Of a stretch of DNA of 64,000 nucleotides, positions 29,048 to 38,409 are shown in pieces; within the stretch, counting starts at the first letter, position 1; the number at the start of each line of letters is the position of its first letter. Source of the stretch: Streptococcus mitis (GTDB lineage Bacteria; Bacillota; Bacilli; Lactobacillales; Streptococcaceae); assembly GCF_009496285.1 (NCBI RefSeq), contig NZ_WIJK01000007.1:20019-84018 (forward strand). Reading direction: 5' to 3'. Made by a program: the position numbers and the translations under genes. The notes under the pieces were generated by a model. That model worked only from the letters and a program-made list of their open reading frames with translations, did not search any database and had not been told where the DNA came from.

Positions 29048-32000
29048 TTAATCTTGATCTTTTTTCTTTAATCCAAGAAATGCACCTACAGTAAACATTA
29101 TTCCGGCAACCAATGACGTGAAGACTTCGCTAACTGTTCCGGTTTTTGGCAACCTATCATTGTTAGTAGTTGATTTACTATCAATATTGGTATGTTTATT
29201 ATCTATGTTCTCTAGTTCATTAAGATAAACTTCCTTCTTATTTTCAAAGTTTTTATCATTTTCATCAGGAACTATAACTTTGACATCCTCAGTTGAATCA
29301 GATCTTTGACTTTCATCTAATTGACTATAATTTACTTGTACAGGAACTGTAGCTGTGACATCCTTAGTTGAATCAGATTTGTGTGAATGATTTTCTCTTT
29401 GGAAATCCTCTTTTCTGTGACTTTCATCTAATTGATTATGATTTGCTTGCACCTTATCTTTCTTTTTCGATACATCAAAAGTAGGTTTATTTTCCTCCTC
29501 CTTTTTCTCCTCTATTTTCTTGAATACAGGTTTTATAAGGATATCTTTTGACACATTAATAACATAGCCAACGTCTTTTTTCCCTTCGACACCAGAAATT
29601 TCCCAACCATCAAATTGATAGCCTTTTTCTAATTTACCCTTATAGACAGGTAAAATGAAATCTTCTTCCGACACTATCGTTGAACTCATTTCTTTTCCAT
29701 TTTGAATGGTCACAGTCACCGTATGAGCTTTTAATTCGCTCACCTCTCCCGTATCTTTGTTTAAAATGAATTCTTTTACGGTCGTATTTCTTGCAAAATC
29801 TTTTACAACAATCTTAATGTTTAGTGTCTTATCTGTTAGTTGTTTAATATCATCAAATGATTTATATTCTTTTCCATTTACATAAATATGTTTGTCTTGA
29901 ATCTCACCATCGAATCCATTATTTCTTTTATCATTGATGTTAAAGACTACAGATTTTCCGTCAGCATATTCAATACTAGTATTTCCCTTAGGATCAATGT
30001 TTACTTCGGGTTTGACATTATCATATAAAAATTGATAGTGTACTCCAACCGCTTTCGCATTCAAATCGCTATAGCCAGTTTTAAGATAAACATTTCCATC
30101 CATATCTGTTACCTTATCTGGGAATCCGTTTGCTTTATAGTCTTTCATTCCCCAGTCCATGATGTCACCGTCTTTAACATTAAGCTTAACGTTAAAATCT
30201 CTAGTGTTATCAATGTGTAAATCTCCGTAGATTAAATAATTATCTACAACAGATTCATTAACTCTCAACTCCCAGTTAAAACCACCCTTATCAGAAATCT
30301 TACCTCTTAAATAAAATTCTGGATTTCGTACATAAATTTTATTAGATTTAGATGGATTAAAGTAGTTCTTGTCCATTGAAAGGTTTACTGGTTTTGCATC
30401 AATAAATAACGTAGAGCCATCTTCTTTTATAGCTTCTACATTGGACTTATCCTCTCCAGTGTACTCTTTATCATCTTTACCAAATAATACAAGTTTAGAA
30501 GGATCTGTTACAAGATTTCCATCTTTATCGATTGCCTCCCCTTTATCGTTCATTTTAAATCTAAACACTTGATACCTTACAATGTTAAAGCCGTCCAAAG
30601 CCGACATTAATACGGATTGAGTACTTCTTCCATCTTCAACATTTCTACTATCAGCATAAATTATTTTTTCTGATAAGGCTCTTAGATTAGGATTGGCCTT
30701 TTGTATTTTTGCTATATCTTCCTTGCTATAGACTCCATTTCCTTCTAACATATCCGTTTTTCCAGGATTATAGGTAGTCACTTTTAGTGCATAGCCTTTT
30801 CTCAGAATGATATTATCCTTTAATAGATATTGTTGTTTTTCTGAATCAGAATAGATTTTACCAGATTCCATATCCGTTAAATTGTTTGGTTTATTTTTTG
30901 AAAGATCTCCTTCTCCTAATTCTATTACATTCCCATAACTTGATGCATAGGGATATTCTGCTTTAGTTTCCTTATTTTTTTCAGGCATTCTAATTTTAGT
31001 TTCAGCTTTTGTCTGATTATCATCTTTAACAAAGAATCTCATATCTCCTGCAAAAGCTAATCCATCCACAATATCATTAATATTAGCGTATAAATCAAAT
31101 GTCATCGTTTTTGAGTGGGAATCATACTTGGTCGTTTTGATTTCTATAGATTTATAATTATTTCCATAATATACCTTGGCATTTTTAGAAACATTACTTA
31201 TCTTTCCAAGAATTTCAAAGTGTCCATTTTTAGACGGGCTTAGAACACCATAAATTTTTGATTTGATTTCGTCAAGTTTTTCAGTTTCATATTCTAAGGC
31301 ACTACCATCGTCATAAGCAATGATATTTCCCTTATCATCGTATTTATAATCGTATTCTTCTGTCCTCTTACCAGTTTCACTTGTAAAGTCATCAACTTCT
31401 CTAAATTTCTTTTTAATGAGTTTCTTCAAGTCTTTACTTTCAAACTCTCTAATTGTTGAAATCGTTTTATGAATAGTCAAGCTAGATTTTTCTTCGATAG
31501 ATTCTTCATTTTCTTGATGATGTTCTACCTCAGTTGTATCTTTTTTAAGACTATCCTCTTTTCTATTTTCTAAATTTTTAAATTTAGATTCGGAAATCTC
31601 GCCAAGTTTTTGGTATTTAGATGAATCCTGATCAGGATCTACTAGATAATAGGAAATCATTCCCTTTTCATCAGCATGATCAGCAAATTTAATTCTATGA
31701 ATCTTTGTGAAATTGCTAGATCCATCTAATGCAATGACTTCAATGATTTTTCCTCTTAAATCTCCTGCACCATTAATTTCATAAATGGTATTTCCGTCTT
31801 TGTCAAGTTTCCTATTTCTTCCTTGACCCTCACCTGCATAAGTTACTTCAAGATTTTTCTCAACCTCTCCGTCTTCATTAACAAGAGCGGCACCAGCATA
31901 CCAAACTTCGTTTGCAATCTCATCAAATTTTTCAGGATGTTCTTTTTGATCTCTCGCAAATAGGGTTTCATTCTTGTATTGATCTTTTATCTTATGATAA

Positions 32001-35000
32001 GTATCCTTTGTAATCAACTTAATTTTTTCAGGATTTGAAAAATCAACCGAAACAATCTTAGGGGCTGTGTTATCAATTTTTACAGGAATATAGGAAACCT
32101 GCCATGGATAATCTTTAGTTAATCTATATTTAAATTTATAGAAATATTGACCTTCTGCAATTGGTTCAAATTGACCTCTTATCTTAGTAGCAGGATCTTG
32201 GTTATTCTTACTTTCTGGTGCATTTTCTTCTCTACCTCTAGGGTTATAGATGAGTCCATCCCACTTCAAGTCACCCCAAACTTTTAGTTTTGAAGATTTG
32301 ATTCCCTTTGCATCATTTCTCTTAGAATTTAAAATTCCTTTAATAAAGTGTTCTCTCGAAATGACTTTTAAGTCTTTTTGATTTTCTCCCTCTTTATTTG
32401 TATTTACTATTGAAATCAATCCTTCTTCTGCACTTCTTAATACAAGTGGAGAAGGTGTTAATCCTCTCTCAAGTTGAGCATCTTGAGGATTTCCATTTGA
32501 ATCTAAAGGATAAATTTTAGCAATATTAGAACCACTTGATGATGGTGCGTTGATCCCTTCGTTATTGAAAGCAAATAATTCTGGATTTTGATCTAGGGAT
32601 GTTGTATTTTTATCTTTTCTATTTTGTATAACTCCTGCTGGATTAAATTTATCTATACCATGTTCTCCACCAATTCCCTTATTTAAGGTTCCTGGAATTT
32701 TTGGTTTACCATCATCATCATAACCTTCCATTGTTTTTGATTTTGATCCTTCTTCCCAGGCCCATTTATCAAGGATTGGTTCATGGTTCCAATTCCCAGC
32801 AAATCCCATTAGAGGCATCGATAAAGAAGGTTGGAAGTTTATTTTCTTCCCGTTAGAGTTTAGAGCTTCCATTTCTTCCACTGATTCAAAATGAATAAAT
32901 GATTCTACAAATTTATTTTTATTTTTAGCCTCCCCAACGTTTATAACCGCATTTAAATCAAAGCTAGAATTTGGGGCTATAGTGAAAGTGTCATGCTCAA
33001 ATGTGATATTTGCATCTTTTACTTTCTCTGGGTGAATTTCTGGAACAATTTGCTTCCCATCTGGAGATTTTTCATCTTTGTATGTTTCATCCAGTTTTAG
33101 TCTATTAGTTAGAGCGTCTGTAGTTACCGCTGATGCTGAAACTTTAAAGGTTAAAGGTCTGTTTGATGTATTGTGAAGCTTAATTGTAAAGTATTTTTTA
33201 TCTCCTTTTATTTCTTTAAGAGAAATAGAACCATAAGAGTTTACCAAACCTTTAGAATCCGTGTTTTTAAAAGTCGCTACAACTTCATTTCTCAAAGCAT
33301 TGGCAACATTAATTAGCCCTGCTCCCTGTTGTCTAGGTGATGCAAAGTATTGACTTTTTTCTTTCCAAGAAGTCGCATCCATCATAGGCCGTGCAGTATT
33401 TTGTAGGGCAATTTTTGTAAGACTTGTAAGGTCTATTTTGTCATCTCCCTTAAGATTTTTCAAGGCAGGTCTTTCAAGCATTTCCTTTAACTTTGGTCTA
33501 ATCAAAACAGTAGAAGCTGCCACGATAGGAGTTGCCATACTAGTCCCTGACATATAACCATAAGTTGATTTCCCATTAATGACATTGAGAGTGGATTTAA
33601 TGTTTTTACCTGGTGCTGAGACATCAGGTTTTAAAAGCAAATCTGTTCTCGGTCCCCAAGATGTGGATCCTGCTGGAACTATGACATCTTCTTTATACAA
33701 TTCTTTGTCTGTGTCAGGTGCAAACTTAAAGTCAATCTCTTTTTCATCACCTACATTCGGTTTATTAGAATTATAGCTGGCCATATCAATTGGATAGTAT
33801 TGCTCCAATTTATCTTTGAAATCTTCCTTACTATTTCTTTTAACCTCCGTTTTTTTATCAGGATTAATCATGTTCCATAGCTTTACACCATCATCTCCTG
33901 AAATTGAAAATACTTGACTTTTAGTCCCTTCATCCGCTTCATATCCCATGGCTGGAAGCTCTGTCCAATTATCTCTATTGTAATAATTGACAGTATTTAC
34001 AACCATAATGGCGCGTGCACCCTTATCCGTTGCTCTTTTAAAAGCATCTTTTAAATCCTTGGTATAAATTCGATCCATTACTGCAATTTTGCCCTTAAGA
34101 TCCAATCCTATCAAATCTTGGTCTTGACCTTTGCCTATATATACAAATTTCAATTTATCAGGAGCGTTTGAACCATCTTCATTTGTTGTGATTTTATTCT
34201 TATCGAAAAAGGCCCCTATATTTCTGTATTTAAAACTTTCTCCACCTATGTTAACTTTATCAAACTCAACTGTTTGATTTTTAGCAGAAGCAACTGCTAT
34301 CGCATCTTCATGTGCTGCAGTTCGTGTTACATTTCCAGTGTCGGTCATTTTCAGATTATTATTTGCCACTAAATCCCATGAAGAACTTGAAGCAGAAGTC
34401 GCATAGTTACCCGTAGCTACAACCATTGGAATGCCTGCTTTTCTTAACGCTCTAATAGCTTCCCAATATTTCTCACCTACAAGACCTGTTCCTGTAAAGC
34501 CAGATGATACCGAAACAACATCGACATTGTGTTTGATCGAATCTTCAATAGCATGAAACATTGTTTCATCTCCTGCGAAGCCAGATCCTGCGTCAGAGTA
34601 CATTTTATAAGAGAAGATCTGTGCATTAGGAGCAATTCCATCTATTCCGTTAAAGTTTTTAATATCTTTTTCAGTATCATTTCCCGCAAGAATCCCTGCA
34701 ATATGCATTCCATGTGGATCAAAATAATCGCTTCCATCATCAGCTTTTTCTACAGTGATTTTACCACCATTATAATAATTGAAAGCATGAGGGATTTTGT
34801 CACTCAACCAGAAATTTTTATCAGTACCTTTTAAGTCTTCTTTTTTGAATCTCATTGAGCCTTTAGCATCATCATCAATCCTCATGGCCTTATGCCTATA
34901 GTCTGTCCCGGTATCGATATTTGAAATGACCATACCTCTACCATCAAAATTTTTACCAAATGGAGCATTGATAGATTTTAGGTAATCAATTGCCTCTTCA

Positions 35001-35623
35001 ACTCCAATTTCCTTCCTAGCATGATTCATCATTGGCTGGACTTTTTGTGATCGTTCAACCGATGAGATACCTTCTATTAGTTTAATTTTGTCCAGATTAT
35101 CTGGAGTTGTTTCTATTGCAACACCATTAAAAACCGTATCATAAGTATATAAAACTTTTGTATCCTTAAGATTGGATAATTCCTTGATTGCTTTTTCTCC
35201 AGATTCTTTATCTTTAAATTCAGCAATATAGACAAGTTTATCCTCTTTTTTGGGACTTTCTGAGTCTTTACTTGCAGACAAGTCCGCTTTATCTCCTTGG
35301 GATTGATTGGAATTTTCTTCTTTGATTTTTGCTTCTTCATTGCTAGTGTTATTGTCTATCACAGGATTTTTACTAACAACTTCTTTTTCCTCAATGACTG
35401 TTGTTTTCTTCTCTTTAAAATCCTGTGAACTTTCCATATCTATATGAATATCTTCATGTTTCTCTTTATTTTCTGTTTCCTTATCTACTGCTACTTTTTC
35501 TTTATCAGAGATAGTTACAGCATCTTCAGAACTAGATGTTTCTGCTAAGACTACCTCGTTAGGGACATATGCTGCTAAAATAACTGCAGCTGTAGTTAAT
35601 GACAATACTGTACTTTTTTTCAT
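29048..35623 (-). CDS. prtA: PrtA, cell-wall-anchored subtilisin-like serine protease
   Basis: The 2191-residue precursor has a signal peptide (MKKSTVLSLTTAAVILAAYV, cut near ALAET-like VLAET) and a highly charged propeptide to about 130. An S8 protease domain follows with Asp237 (NIDTGTD), His304 (DPHGMHIAG), oxyanion Asn406 (ATGNYA) and Ser695 (GTSMATP). A PA-type insertion lies at about 450-600, then Fn3-like and C5a-peptidase-like repeats. It ends with a Lys/Glu-rich stalk and LPKTG (2158-2162) with membrane tail and KKKDQD. Sortase would fix it to peptidoglycan. The sequence closely tracks pneumococcal PrtA as I remember it, which is a virulence-associated surface protease. Start ATG 35623 has AAGGAA. 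It lies alone inside inverted IS ends. Confidence 0.95.
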   Translation of the reverse strand: MKKSTVLSLTTAAVILAAYVPNEVVLAETSSSEDAVTISDKEKVAVDKETENKEKHEDIHIDMESSQDFKEKKTTVIEEKEVVSKNPVIDNNTSNEEAKIKEENSNQSQGDKADLSASKDSESPKKEDKLVYIAEFKDKESGEKAIKELSNLKDTKVLYTYDTVFNGVAIETTPDNLDKIKLIEGISSVERSQKVQPMMNHARKEIGVEEAIDYLKSINAPFGKNFDGRGMVISNIDTGTDYRHKAMRIDDDAKGSMRFKKEDLKGTDKNFWLSDKIPHAFNYYNGGKITVEKADDGSDYFDPHGMHIAGILAGNDTEKDIKNFNGIDGIAPNAQIFSYKMYSDAGSGFAGDETMFHAIEDSIKHNVDVVSVSSGFTGTGLVGEKYWEAIRALRKAGIPMVVATGNYATSASSSSWDLVANNNLKMTDTGNVTRTAAHEDAIAVASAKNQTVEFDKVNIGGESFKYRNIGAFFDKNKITTNEDGSNAPDKLKFVYIGKGQDQDLIGLDLKGKIAVMDRIYTKDLKDAFKRATDKGARAIMVVNTVNYYNRDNWTELPAMGYEADEGTKSQVFSISGDDGVKLWNMINPDKKTEVKRNSKEDFKDKLEQYYPIDMASYNSNKPNVGDEKEIDFKFAPDTDKELYKEDVIVPAGSTSWGPRTDLLLKPDVSAPGKNIKSTLNVINGKSTYGYMSGTSMATPIVAASTVLIRPKLKEMLERPALKNLKGDDKIDLTSLTKIALQNTARPMMDATSWKEKSQYFASPRQQGAGLINVANALRNEVVATFKNTDSKGLVNSYGSISLKEIKGDKKYFTIKLHNTSNRPLTFKVSASAVTTDALTNRLKLDETYKDEKSPDGKQIVPEIHPEKVKDANITFEHDTFTIAPNSSFDLNAVINVGEAKNKNKFVESFIHFESVEEMEALNSNGKKINFQPSLSMPLMGFAGNWNHEPILDKWAWEEGSKSKTMEGYDDDGKPKIPGTLNKGIGGEHGIDKFNPAGVIQNRKDKNTTSLDQNPELFAFNNEGINAPSSSGSNIAKIYPLDSNGNPQDAQLERGLTPSPLVLRSAEEGLISIVNTNKEGENQKDLKVISREHFIKGILNSKRNDAKGIKSSKLKVWGDLKWDGLIYNPRGREENAPESKNNQDPATKIRGQFEPIAEGQYFYKFKYRLTKDYPWQVSYIPVKIDNTAPKIVSVDFSNPEKIKLITKDTYHKIKDQYKNETLFARDQKEHPEKFDEIANEVWYAGAALVNEDGEVEKNLEVTYAGEGQGRNRKLDKDGNTIYEINGAGDLRGKIIEVIALDGSSNFTKIHRIKFADHADEKGMISYYLVDPDQDSSKYQKLGEISESKFKNLENRKEDSLKKDTTEVEHHQENEESIEEKSSLTIHKTISTIREFESKDLKKLIKKKFREVDDFTSETGKRTEEYDYKYDDKGNIIAYDDGSALEYETEKLDEIKSKIYGVLSPSKNGHFEILGKISNVSKNAKVYYGNNYKSIEIKTTKYDSHSKTMTFDLYANINDIVDGLAFAGDMRFFVKDDNQTKAETKIRMPEKNKETKAEYPYASSYGNVIELGEGDLSKNKPNNLTDMESGKIYSDSEKQQYLLKDNIILRKGYALKVTTYNPGKTDMLEGNGVYSKEDIAKIQKANPNLRALSEKIIYADSRNVEDGRSTQSVLMSALDGFNIVRYQVFRFKMNDKGEAIDKDGNLVTDPSKLVLFGKDDKEYTGEDKSNVEAIKEDGSTLFIDAKPVNLSMDKNYFNPSKSNKIYVRNPEFYLRGKISDKGGFNWELRVNESVVDNYLIYGDLHIDNTRDFNVKLNVKDGDIMDWGMKDYKANGFPDKVTDMDGNVYLKTGYSDLNAKAVGVHYQFLYDNVKPEVNIDPKGNTSIEYADGKSVVFNINDKRNNGFDGEIQDKHIYVNGKEYKSFDDIKQLTDKTLNIKIVVKDFARNTTVKEFILNKDTGEVSELKAHTVTVTIQNGKEMSSTIVSEEDFILPVYKGKLEKGYQFDGWEISGVEGKKDVGYVINVSKDILIKPVFKKIEEKKEEENKPTFDVSKKKDKVQANHNQLDESHRKEDFQRENHSHKSDSTKDVTATVPVQVNYSQLDESQRSDSTEDVKVIVPDENDKNFENKKEVYLNELENIDNKHTNIDSKSTTNNDRLPKTGTVSEVFTSLVAGIMFTVGAFLGLKKKDQD
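29264..29452 (-). repeat. Imperfect tandem duplication in the PrtA stalk
   Basis: Two adjacent copies encode NHNQLDESH...SDSTKDVTATVP and NYSQLDESQ-RSDSTEDVKVIVP. The second lacks about 11 residues. They lie between the protease body and LPKTG, so copy number sets how far the enzyme stands from the wall. Confidence 0.75.
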
Positions 35624-35705
35624 TTTAATTCCTTACATATTTATTTAACTTCCGATAGATAGAAAACTTTAACTTTGCTAGCCTTTGTTATAAAAAGTTT
35701 TACTA

Positions 35706-35856
35706 ATACTCTTCGAAAATCAAATTCAAACTGCGTCAACGTCGCCTTGCCGAATATATGTTACTGACTTCGTCAGCTCTATCTACAACCTCAAAGCAGT
35801 GCCTTGAGCAACCTGCAGATAGTTTTCTAGTTTGCTCTTTGATTTTCATTGAGTAT
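35706..35856 (+). repeat. BOX element (boxA-boxB-boxC) in the prtA leader
   Basis: Begins ATACTCTTCGAAAATC, contains GCGTCAACGTCGCCTTGCCG (boxA core, one change from the usual GTCAGCGTCGCC), ACTGACTTCGTCAG and CTATCTACAACCTCAAA (boxB), and ends TTTGATTTTCATTGAGTAT (boxC). Ends are inverted (ATACTC/GAGTAT). It lies between the prtA promoter and start codon and would be transcribed. Confidence 0.9.
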
Positions 35857-35916
35857 AAGTATTATCTAGGAAATAGAGTAGTACATTTATATATAATTGT
35901 TAACTCTCTGAAAAAT

Positions 35917-35945
35917 AGTATATCAATTAAAAAAATTTAAGTCAA
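35917..35945 (-). promoter_or_regulatory. prtA promoter
   Basis: On the minus strand TTGACT (35940-35945), a 17-nt spacer ending TGA, and TATACT (35917-35922): a near-consensus extended -10 promoter. The predicted leader to ATG 35623 is about 285 nt and includes the BOX element. Confidence 0.8.
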
Positions 35946-35950
35946 GAAAA

Positions 35951-35968
35951 AATTAACACAGGTTAATT
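35951..35968 (-). promoter_or_regulatory. Operator-like palindrome 1 upstream of prtA
   Basis: AATTAAC-ACAG-GTTAATT, a near-perfect dyad directly upstream of the -35. Its architecture resembles the manganese regulator PsaR/SloR boxes (ATTAAC-N4-CTTAAT type), and pneumococcal prtA is a known PsaR target. Confidence 0.55.
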
Positions 35969-35973
35969 TTTTT

Positions 35974-35989
35974 ATTAATGTGTGTTAAT
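35974..35989 (-). promoter_or_regulatory. Operator-like palindrome 2 upstream of prtA
   Basis: ATTAAT-GTGT-GTTAAT, a second dyad with the same half-sites. Its centre is 22 nt (two helical turns) from that of palindrome 1, so two dimers could bind one DNA face. Confidence 0.5.
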
Positions 35990-36067
35990 TTTATAAAATC
36001 CAAAGCTTTCGTGGTTAACTGGAATACATTATAAATACATTCACACCATCAAAAGTAGTAGCAATCA

Positions 36068-36957
36068 AGTTGAACCACTACTAAAACCACCAAAAACTCA
36101 GTTAAGTTTGGAGGTGAATCTTACCTACGATATCACGAAGCGAGAATGATTAGCCTCTTTGTGGACAGTATTCCTAGTCAAGTTCTATTGGAAGAGACTT
36201 CCTACACTGGCCGCCCTGCCTTTCATCCAGCCATGCTCATGAAGATGATCCTGTTCGCTTATGCTCGTCAAGTGTTCTTTGGACGTAAAATCGTTCAAAT
36301 GAACGAAGAAGTCATTCCCATGAAATGGTTCAGCCAAGATACCTATGTTAGCTATAAAACGATTAATAACTTCCGCTCCAGTAAACATGCCAACAACCTA
36401 ATCAAAATTGACTAAAAAGTACTAAACGAGCACAGATAACCCAATGAACTGGGAATATCTTGAAGACACGGACCGGTTTATAAAGCCCGATGGCCTAGTT
36501 TATTCCTTTAAGAACTACTCTAGTCGAACTGATAAGGATGGCTTTCAACGTGATTTCAAGATTTACGAGGCGGATAAAGTTCAAGATACTCCTGAGTTAG
36601 AACAGTTAGCTAAAACAGATAGTGGAAATCAGAAACAAATCCATTATAATCCAACTTGGAATTACTTTAAGGAACTCCTTAAGCAAACATTACATAGTGA
36701 AGAAGGCTCTCGAATCTATGCAAAACAGAAAATCGATGTTGAACCCATTTTTGGTAGATTGAAGAGTGTTTTTGGCGTGCGCAGAGTGCGTGTCAGAGGT
36801 AAACAAGCTGTCGCAACAGAGATAGGATTCATCTTTATGAGCATGAATCTCACCAAGTTGGCCAAGAATCTAGCCTCTAAAACATCCACTATTCAAAAAC
36901 CACACAGTGTTTCTTTCAGCTTGATTATATTCAAGACTGGAATCACTGTGTGGTTTT
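36068..36957 (+). pseudogene. IS1182-family transposase, internally deleted
   Basis: Two fragments in different frames remain. The N-terminal part reads KFGGESYLRYHEARMISLFV, then TSYTGRPAFHPAMLMKMILF and YVSYKTINNFRSS, and stops at 36415. The C-terminal part from 36444 reads QIHYNPTWNYF, IDVEPIFGRLKSVFGVRRVR and FIFMSMNLTKLAKNL. This is the DUF772 start and DDE end of an IS1182-type transposase (normally about 500 residues) with the middle lost. No start codon is seen, and the C-terminal frame runs through the IS end, so it is dead. Confidence 0.85.
36900..36953 (+). terminator. Terminator at the IS 3' end
   Basis: CCACACAGTG/CACTGTGTGG stem followed by TTTT, directly inside the right 24-nt repeat. 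Confidence 0.75.
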
Positions 36958-36981
36958 ATTTAGAAGCTAGTTTTTACCTAG
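36958..36981 (+). mobile_element. Right 24-nt inverted repeat of the prtA block (IS end)
   Basis: ATTTAGAAGCTAGTTTTTAC plus CTAG, reverse complement of 28731-28754 except one base. It marks the 3' end of the IS1182-type remnant and lies 12 bases from the phoH stop. Confidence 0.65.
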
Positions 36982-36992
36982 GTCCTTTTTCC

Positions 36993-37976
36993 TTATTCTC
37001 TTTCTTCTTCACTTTCTTCAGCTTTGACAGGTAGAGGTTCATAGGCTCTGATAATTTGAGCTACAACTGGGTGGCGAACCACATCCTTGGCTGAGAAATG
37101 AACAAAGTCAATCTGATGAATATTCTTGAGTTTTTCTTGAGCATCAATCAAACCTGACTTGACGTTCCGAGGTAGGTCAATCTGACTAATATCCCCATTG
37201 ACAATCATCTTAGAATTAAATCCAAGGCGTGTCAAGAACATCTTCATCTGCATGATAGTCGTATTTTGCGCCTCATCGAGAATGACAAAGGCATCATCCA
37301 AGGTACGCCCACGCATATAGGCTAGAGGAGCAATTTCAATAATTTCACGTTCCATGAGACGGGTTGTTTGATCCTTCCCAAGAATCTGGTACAAGGCATC
37401 ATAAACTGGACGAAGATAAGGATCTACCTTTTCCTTGAGATCCCCTGGAAGAAATCCTAAGCTCTCTCCTGCTTCCACTGCTGGACGTGTCAGTATGATT
37501 CGCTTGACTTGTCCACGCTTGAGGGCTGTTACGGCCAAAGTCACTGCTAAGAAAGTCTTACCTGTTCCTGCCGGCCCAATCCCAAAGGTCACATCGTGTT
37601 GCTTGACACTATCCACATAAAGCTTTTGACCCAAGGTTTTAACACGGATGGGCTTACCAGTATTATCCTTGATAATCTCTTCTTCATAGAGGGCGACAAA
37701 CTTATCGATTTCATTATTCTTAACCATGGTAATGGCTGTCACCACATCCGGAGTTCCAACAGTCATTCCACGATTAACCAAGACCATTAAGGCTTGAATA
37801 ACTTGTCGGGCTTCCTCACAAGCTGACTCCTCTCCCAAAACTTGTACAATCTCTGTACGAGCATGGATGATGACACCTAACTCATCCTCCATCAGACGAA
37901 GGTGGCGCTCATTGGACCCAAAAAGATGAAATAGGTCATCTGGATGACTCAGTTGAATATCTATTGAATGTTCCTT
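36993..37976 (-). CDS. phoH: PhoH-family ATPase
   Basis: With the TTG start at 37976 the protein has 327 residues, beginning (M)KEHSIDIQLSHPDDL. It holds Walker A GIGPAGTGKTFLAV, Walker B FVILDEAQNTT, and NGDISQIDLP. PhoH proteins are P-loop ATPases associated with RNA metabolism. An in-frame ATG at 38018 would add 14 basic residues, but AGAGAGG is ideally placed 8 nt before TTG and family members start at KEHS. Its 3' end abuts the IS remnant, yet the C-terminus (EPLPVKAEESEEERE) appears intact. Confidence 0.9.
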   Translation of the reverse strand, partial: KEHSIDIQLSHPDDLFHLFGSNERHLRLMEDELGVIIHARTEIVQVLGEESACEEARQVIQALMVLVNRGMTVGTPDVVTAITMVKNNEIDKFVALYEEEIIKDNTGKPIRVKTLGQKLYVDSVKQHDVTFGIGPAGTGKTFLAVTLAVTALKRGQVKRIILTRPAVEAGESLGFLPGDLKEKVDPYLRPVYDALYQILGKDQTTRLMEREIIEIAPLAYMRGRTLDDAFVILDEAQNTTIMQMKMFLTRLGFNSKMIVNGDISQIDLPRNVKSGLIDAQEKLKNIHQIDFVHFSAKDVVRHPVVAQIIRAYEPLPVKAEESEEERE

Positions 37977-38135
37977 CAAACAAAGAACCTCTCTAATTCT
38001 CTTATTTCGTTTTATCATTTTTGTTTTCTTTTAAGAATGAAATAACTTTCAAAAATCCTAACACTCTGACAATTCTGGTAAACGATACTTGTCAAAATAA
38101 GGAAAATCCTCATAAAAGATAAACTGAATGACTAT

Positions 38136-38144
38136 ATTATAGCA
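38136..38144 (-). promoter_or_regulatory. Extended -10 of phoH
   Basis: TGC-TATAAT on the minus strand, giving a leader of roughly 150 nt. Confidence 0.55.
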
Positions 38145-38186
38145 AAGAGGCTGAGAAATTACTATCCCCAACCCCATCTAGTAGCC

Positions 38187-38402
38187 TTAATGTTCTAAAT
38201 ATTCCTGCCAGATACGATCGAAGTCTCCCATATTAAAGGAAAAGCTAGCATGTTCCTCTAAAAAACGACTGACTTGATCGAAATCATCTGAATGTTTCGG
38301 AAAGGCGGATTCTTCAAAGGCAAGATCCGCTAAAATTGCTTTGGGACTATTGCTTTTAGGATTGCGCTCGGTCATCAGCCAAGTATAAAATGATTTTCTC
38401 AT
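38187..38402 (-). CDS. YozE-family (SAM-like) small protein
   Basis: A 71-residue protein, [20 protein letters not shown], with [19 protein letters not shown] and an [11 protein letters not shown] end: the YozE/UPF0346 family, a compact SAM-like helical fold of unknown function. It starts 7 nt after cvfB and is co-transcribed with it. Confidence 0.92.
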   Translation of the reverse strand: MRKSFYTWLMTERNPKSNSPKAILADLAFEESAFPKHSDDFDQVSRFLEEHASFSFNMGDFDRIWQEYLEH

Positions 38403-38409
38403 AAGCCTC

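Noticed and set aside
34529..34834. 101-codon plus-strand frame inside prtA
   Set aside because: Antisense to the conserved protease domain, low-complexity translation, no start signal.
35706..35856. RUP element upstream of prtA
   Set aside because: The presence of boxA core GTCGCCTTGCCG, boxB and boxC identifies a BOX element, not RUP.
35951..35968. AdcR zinc-repressor box upstream of prtA
   Set aside because: The AdcR box is TTAAC-N2-GTTAA; here the spacer is 4 nt, which fits the PsaR/SloR layout better.
36444..37034. Continuous frame from the transposase C-terminus into phoH
   Set aside because: The last 40 or so codons are antisense to phoH and follow the IS end; it is read-through of a broken gene, not a fusion.
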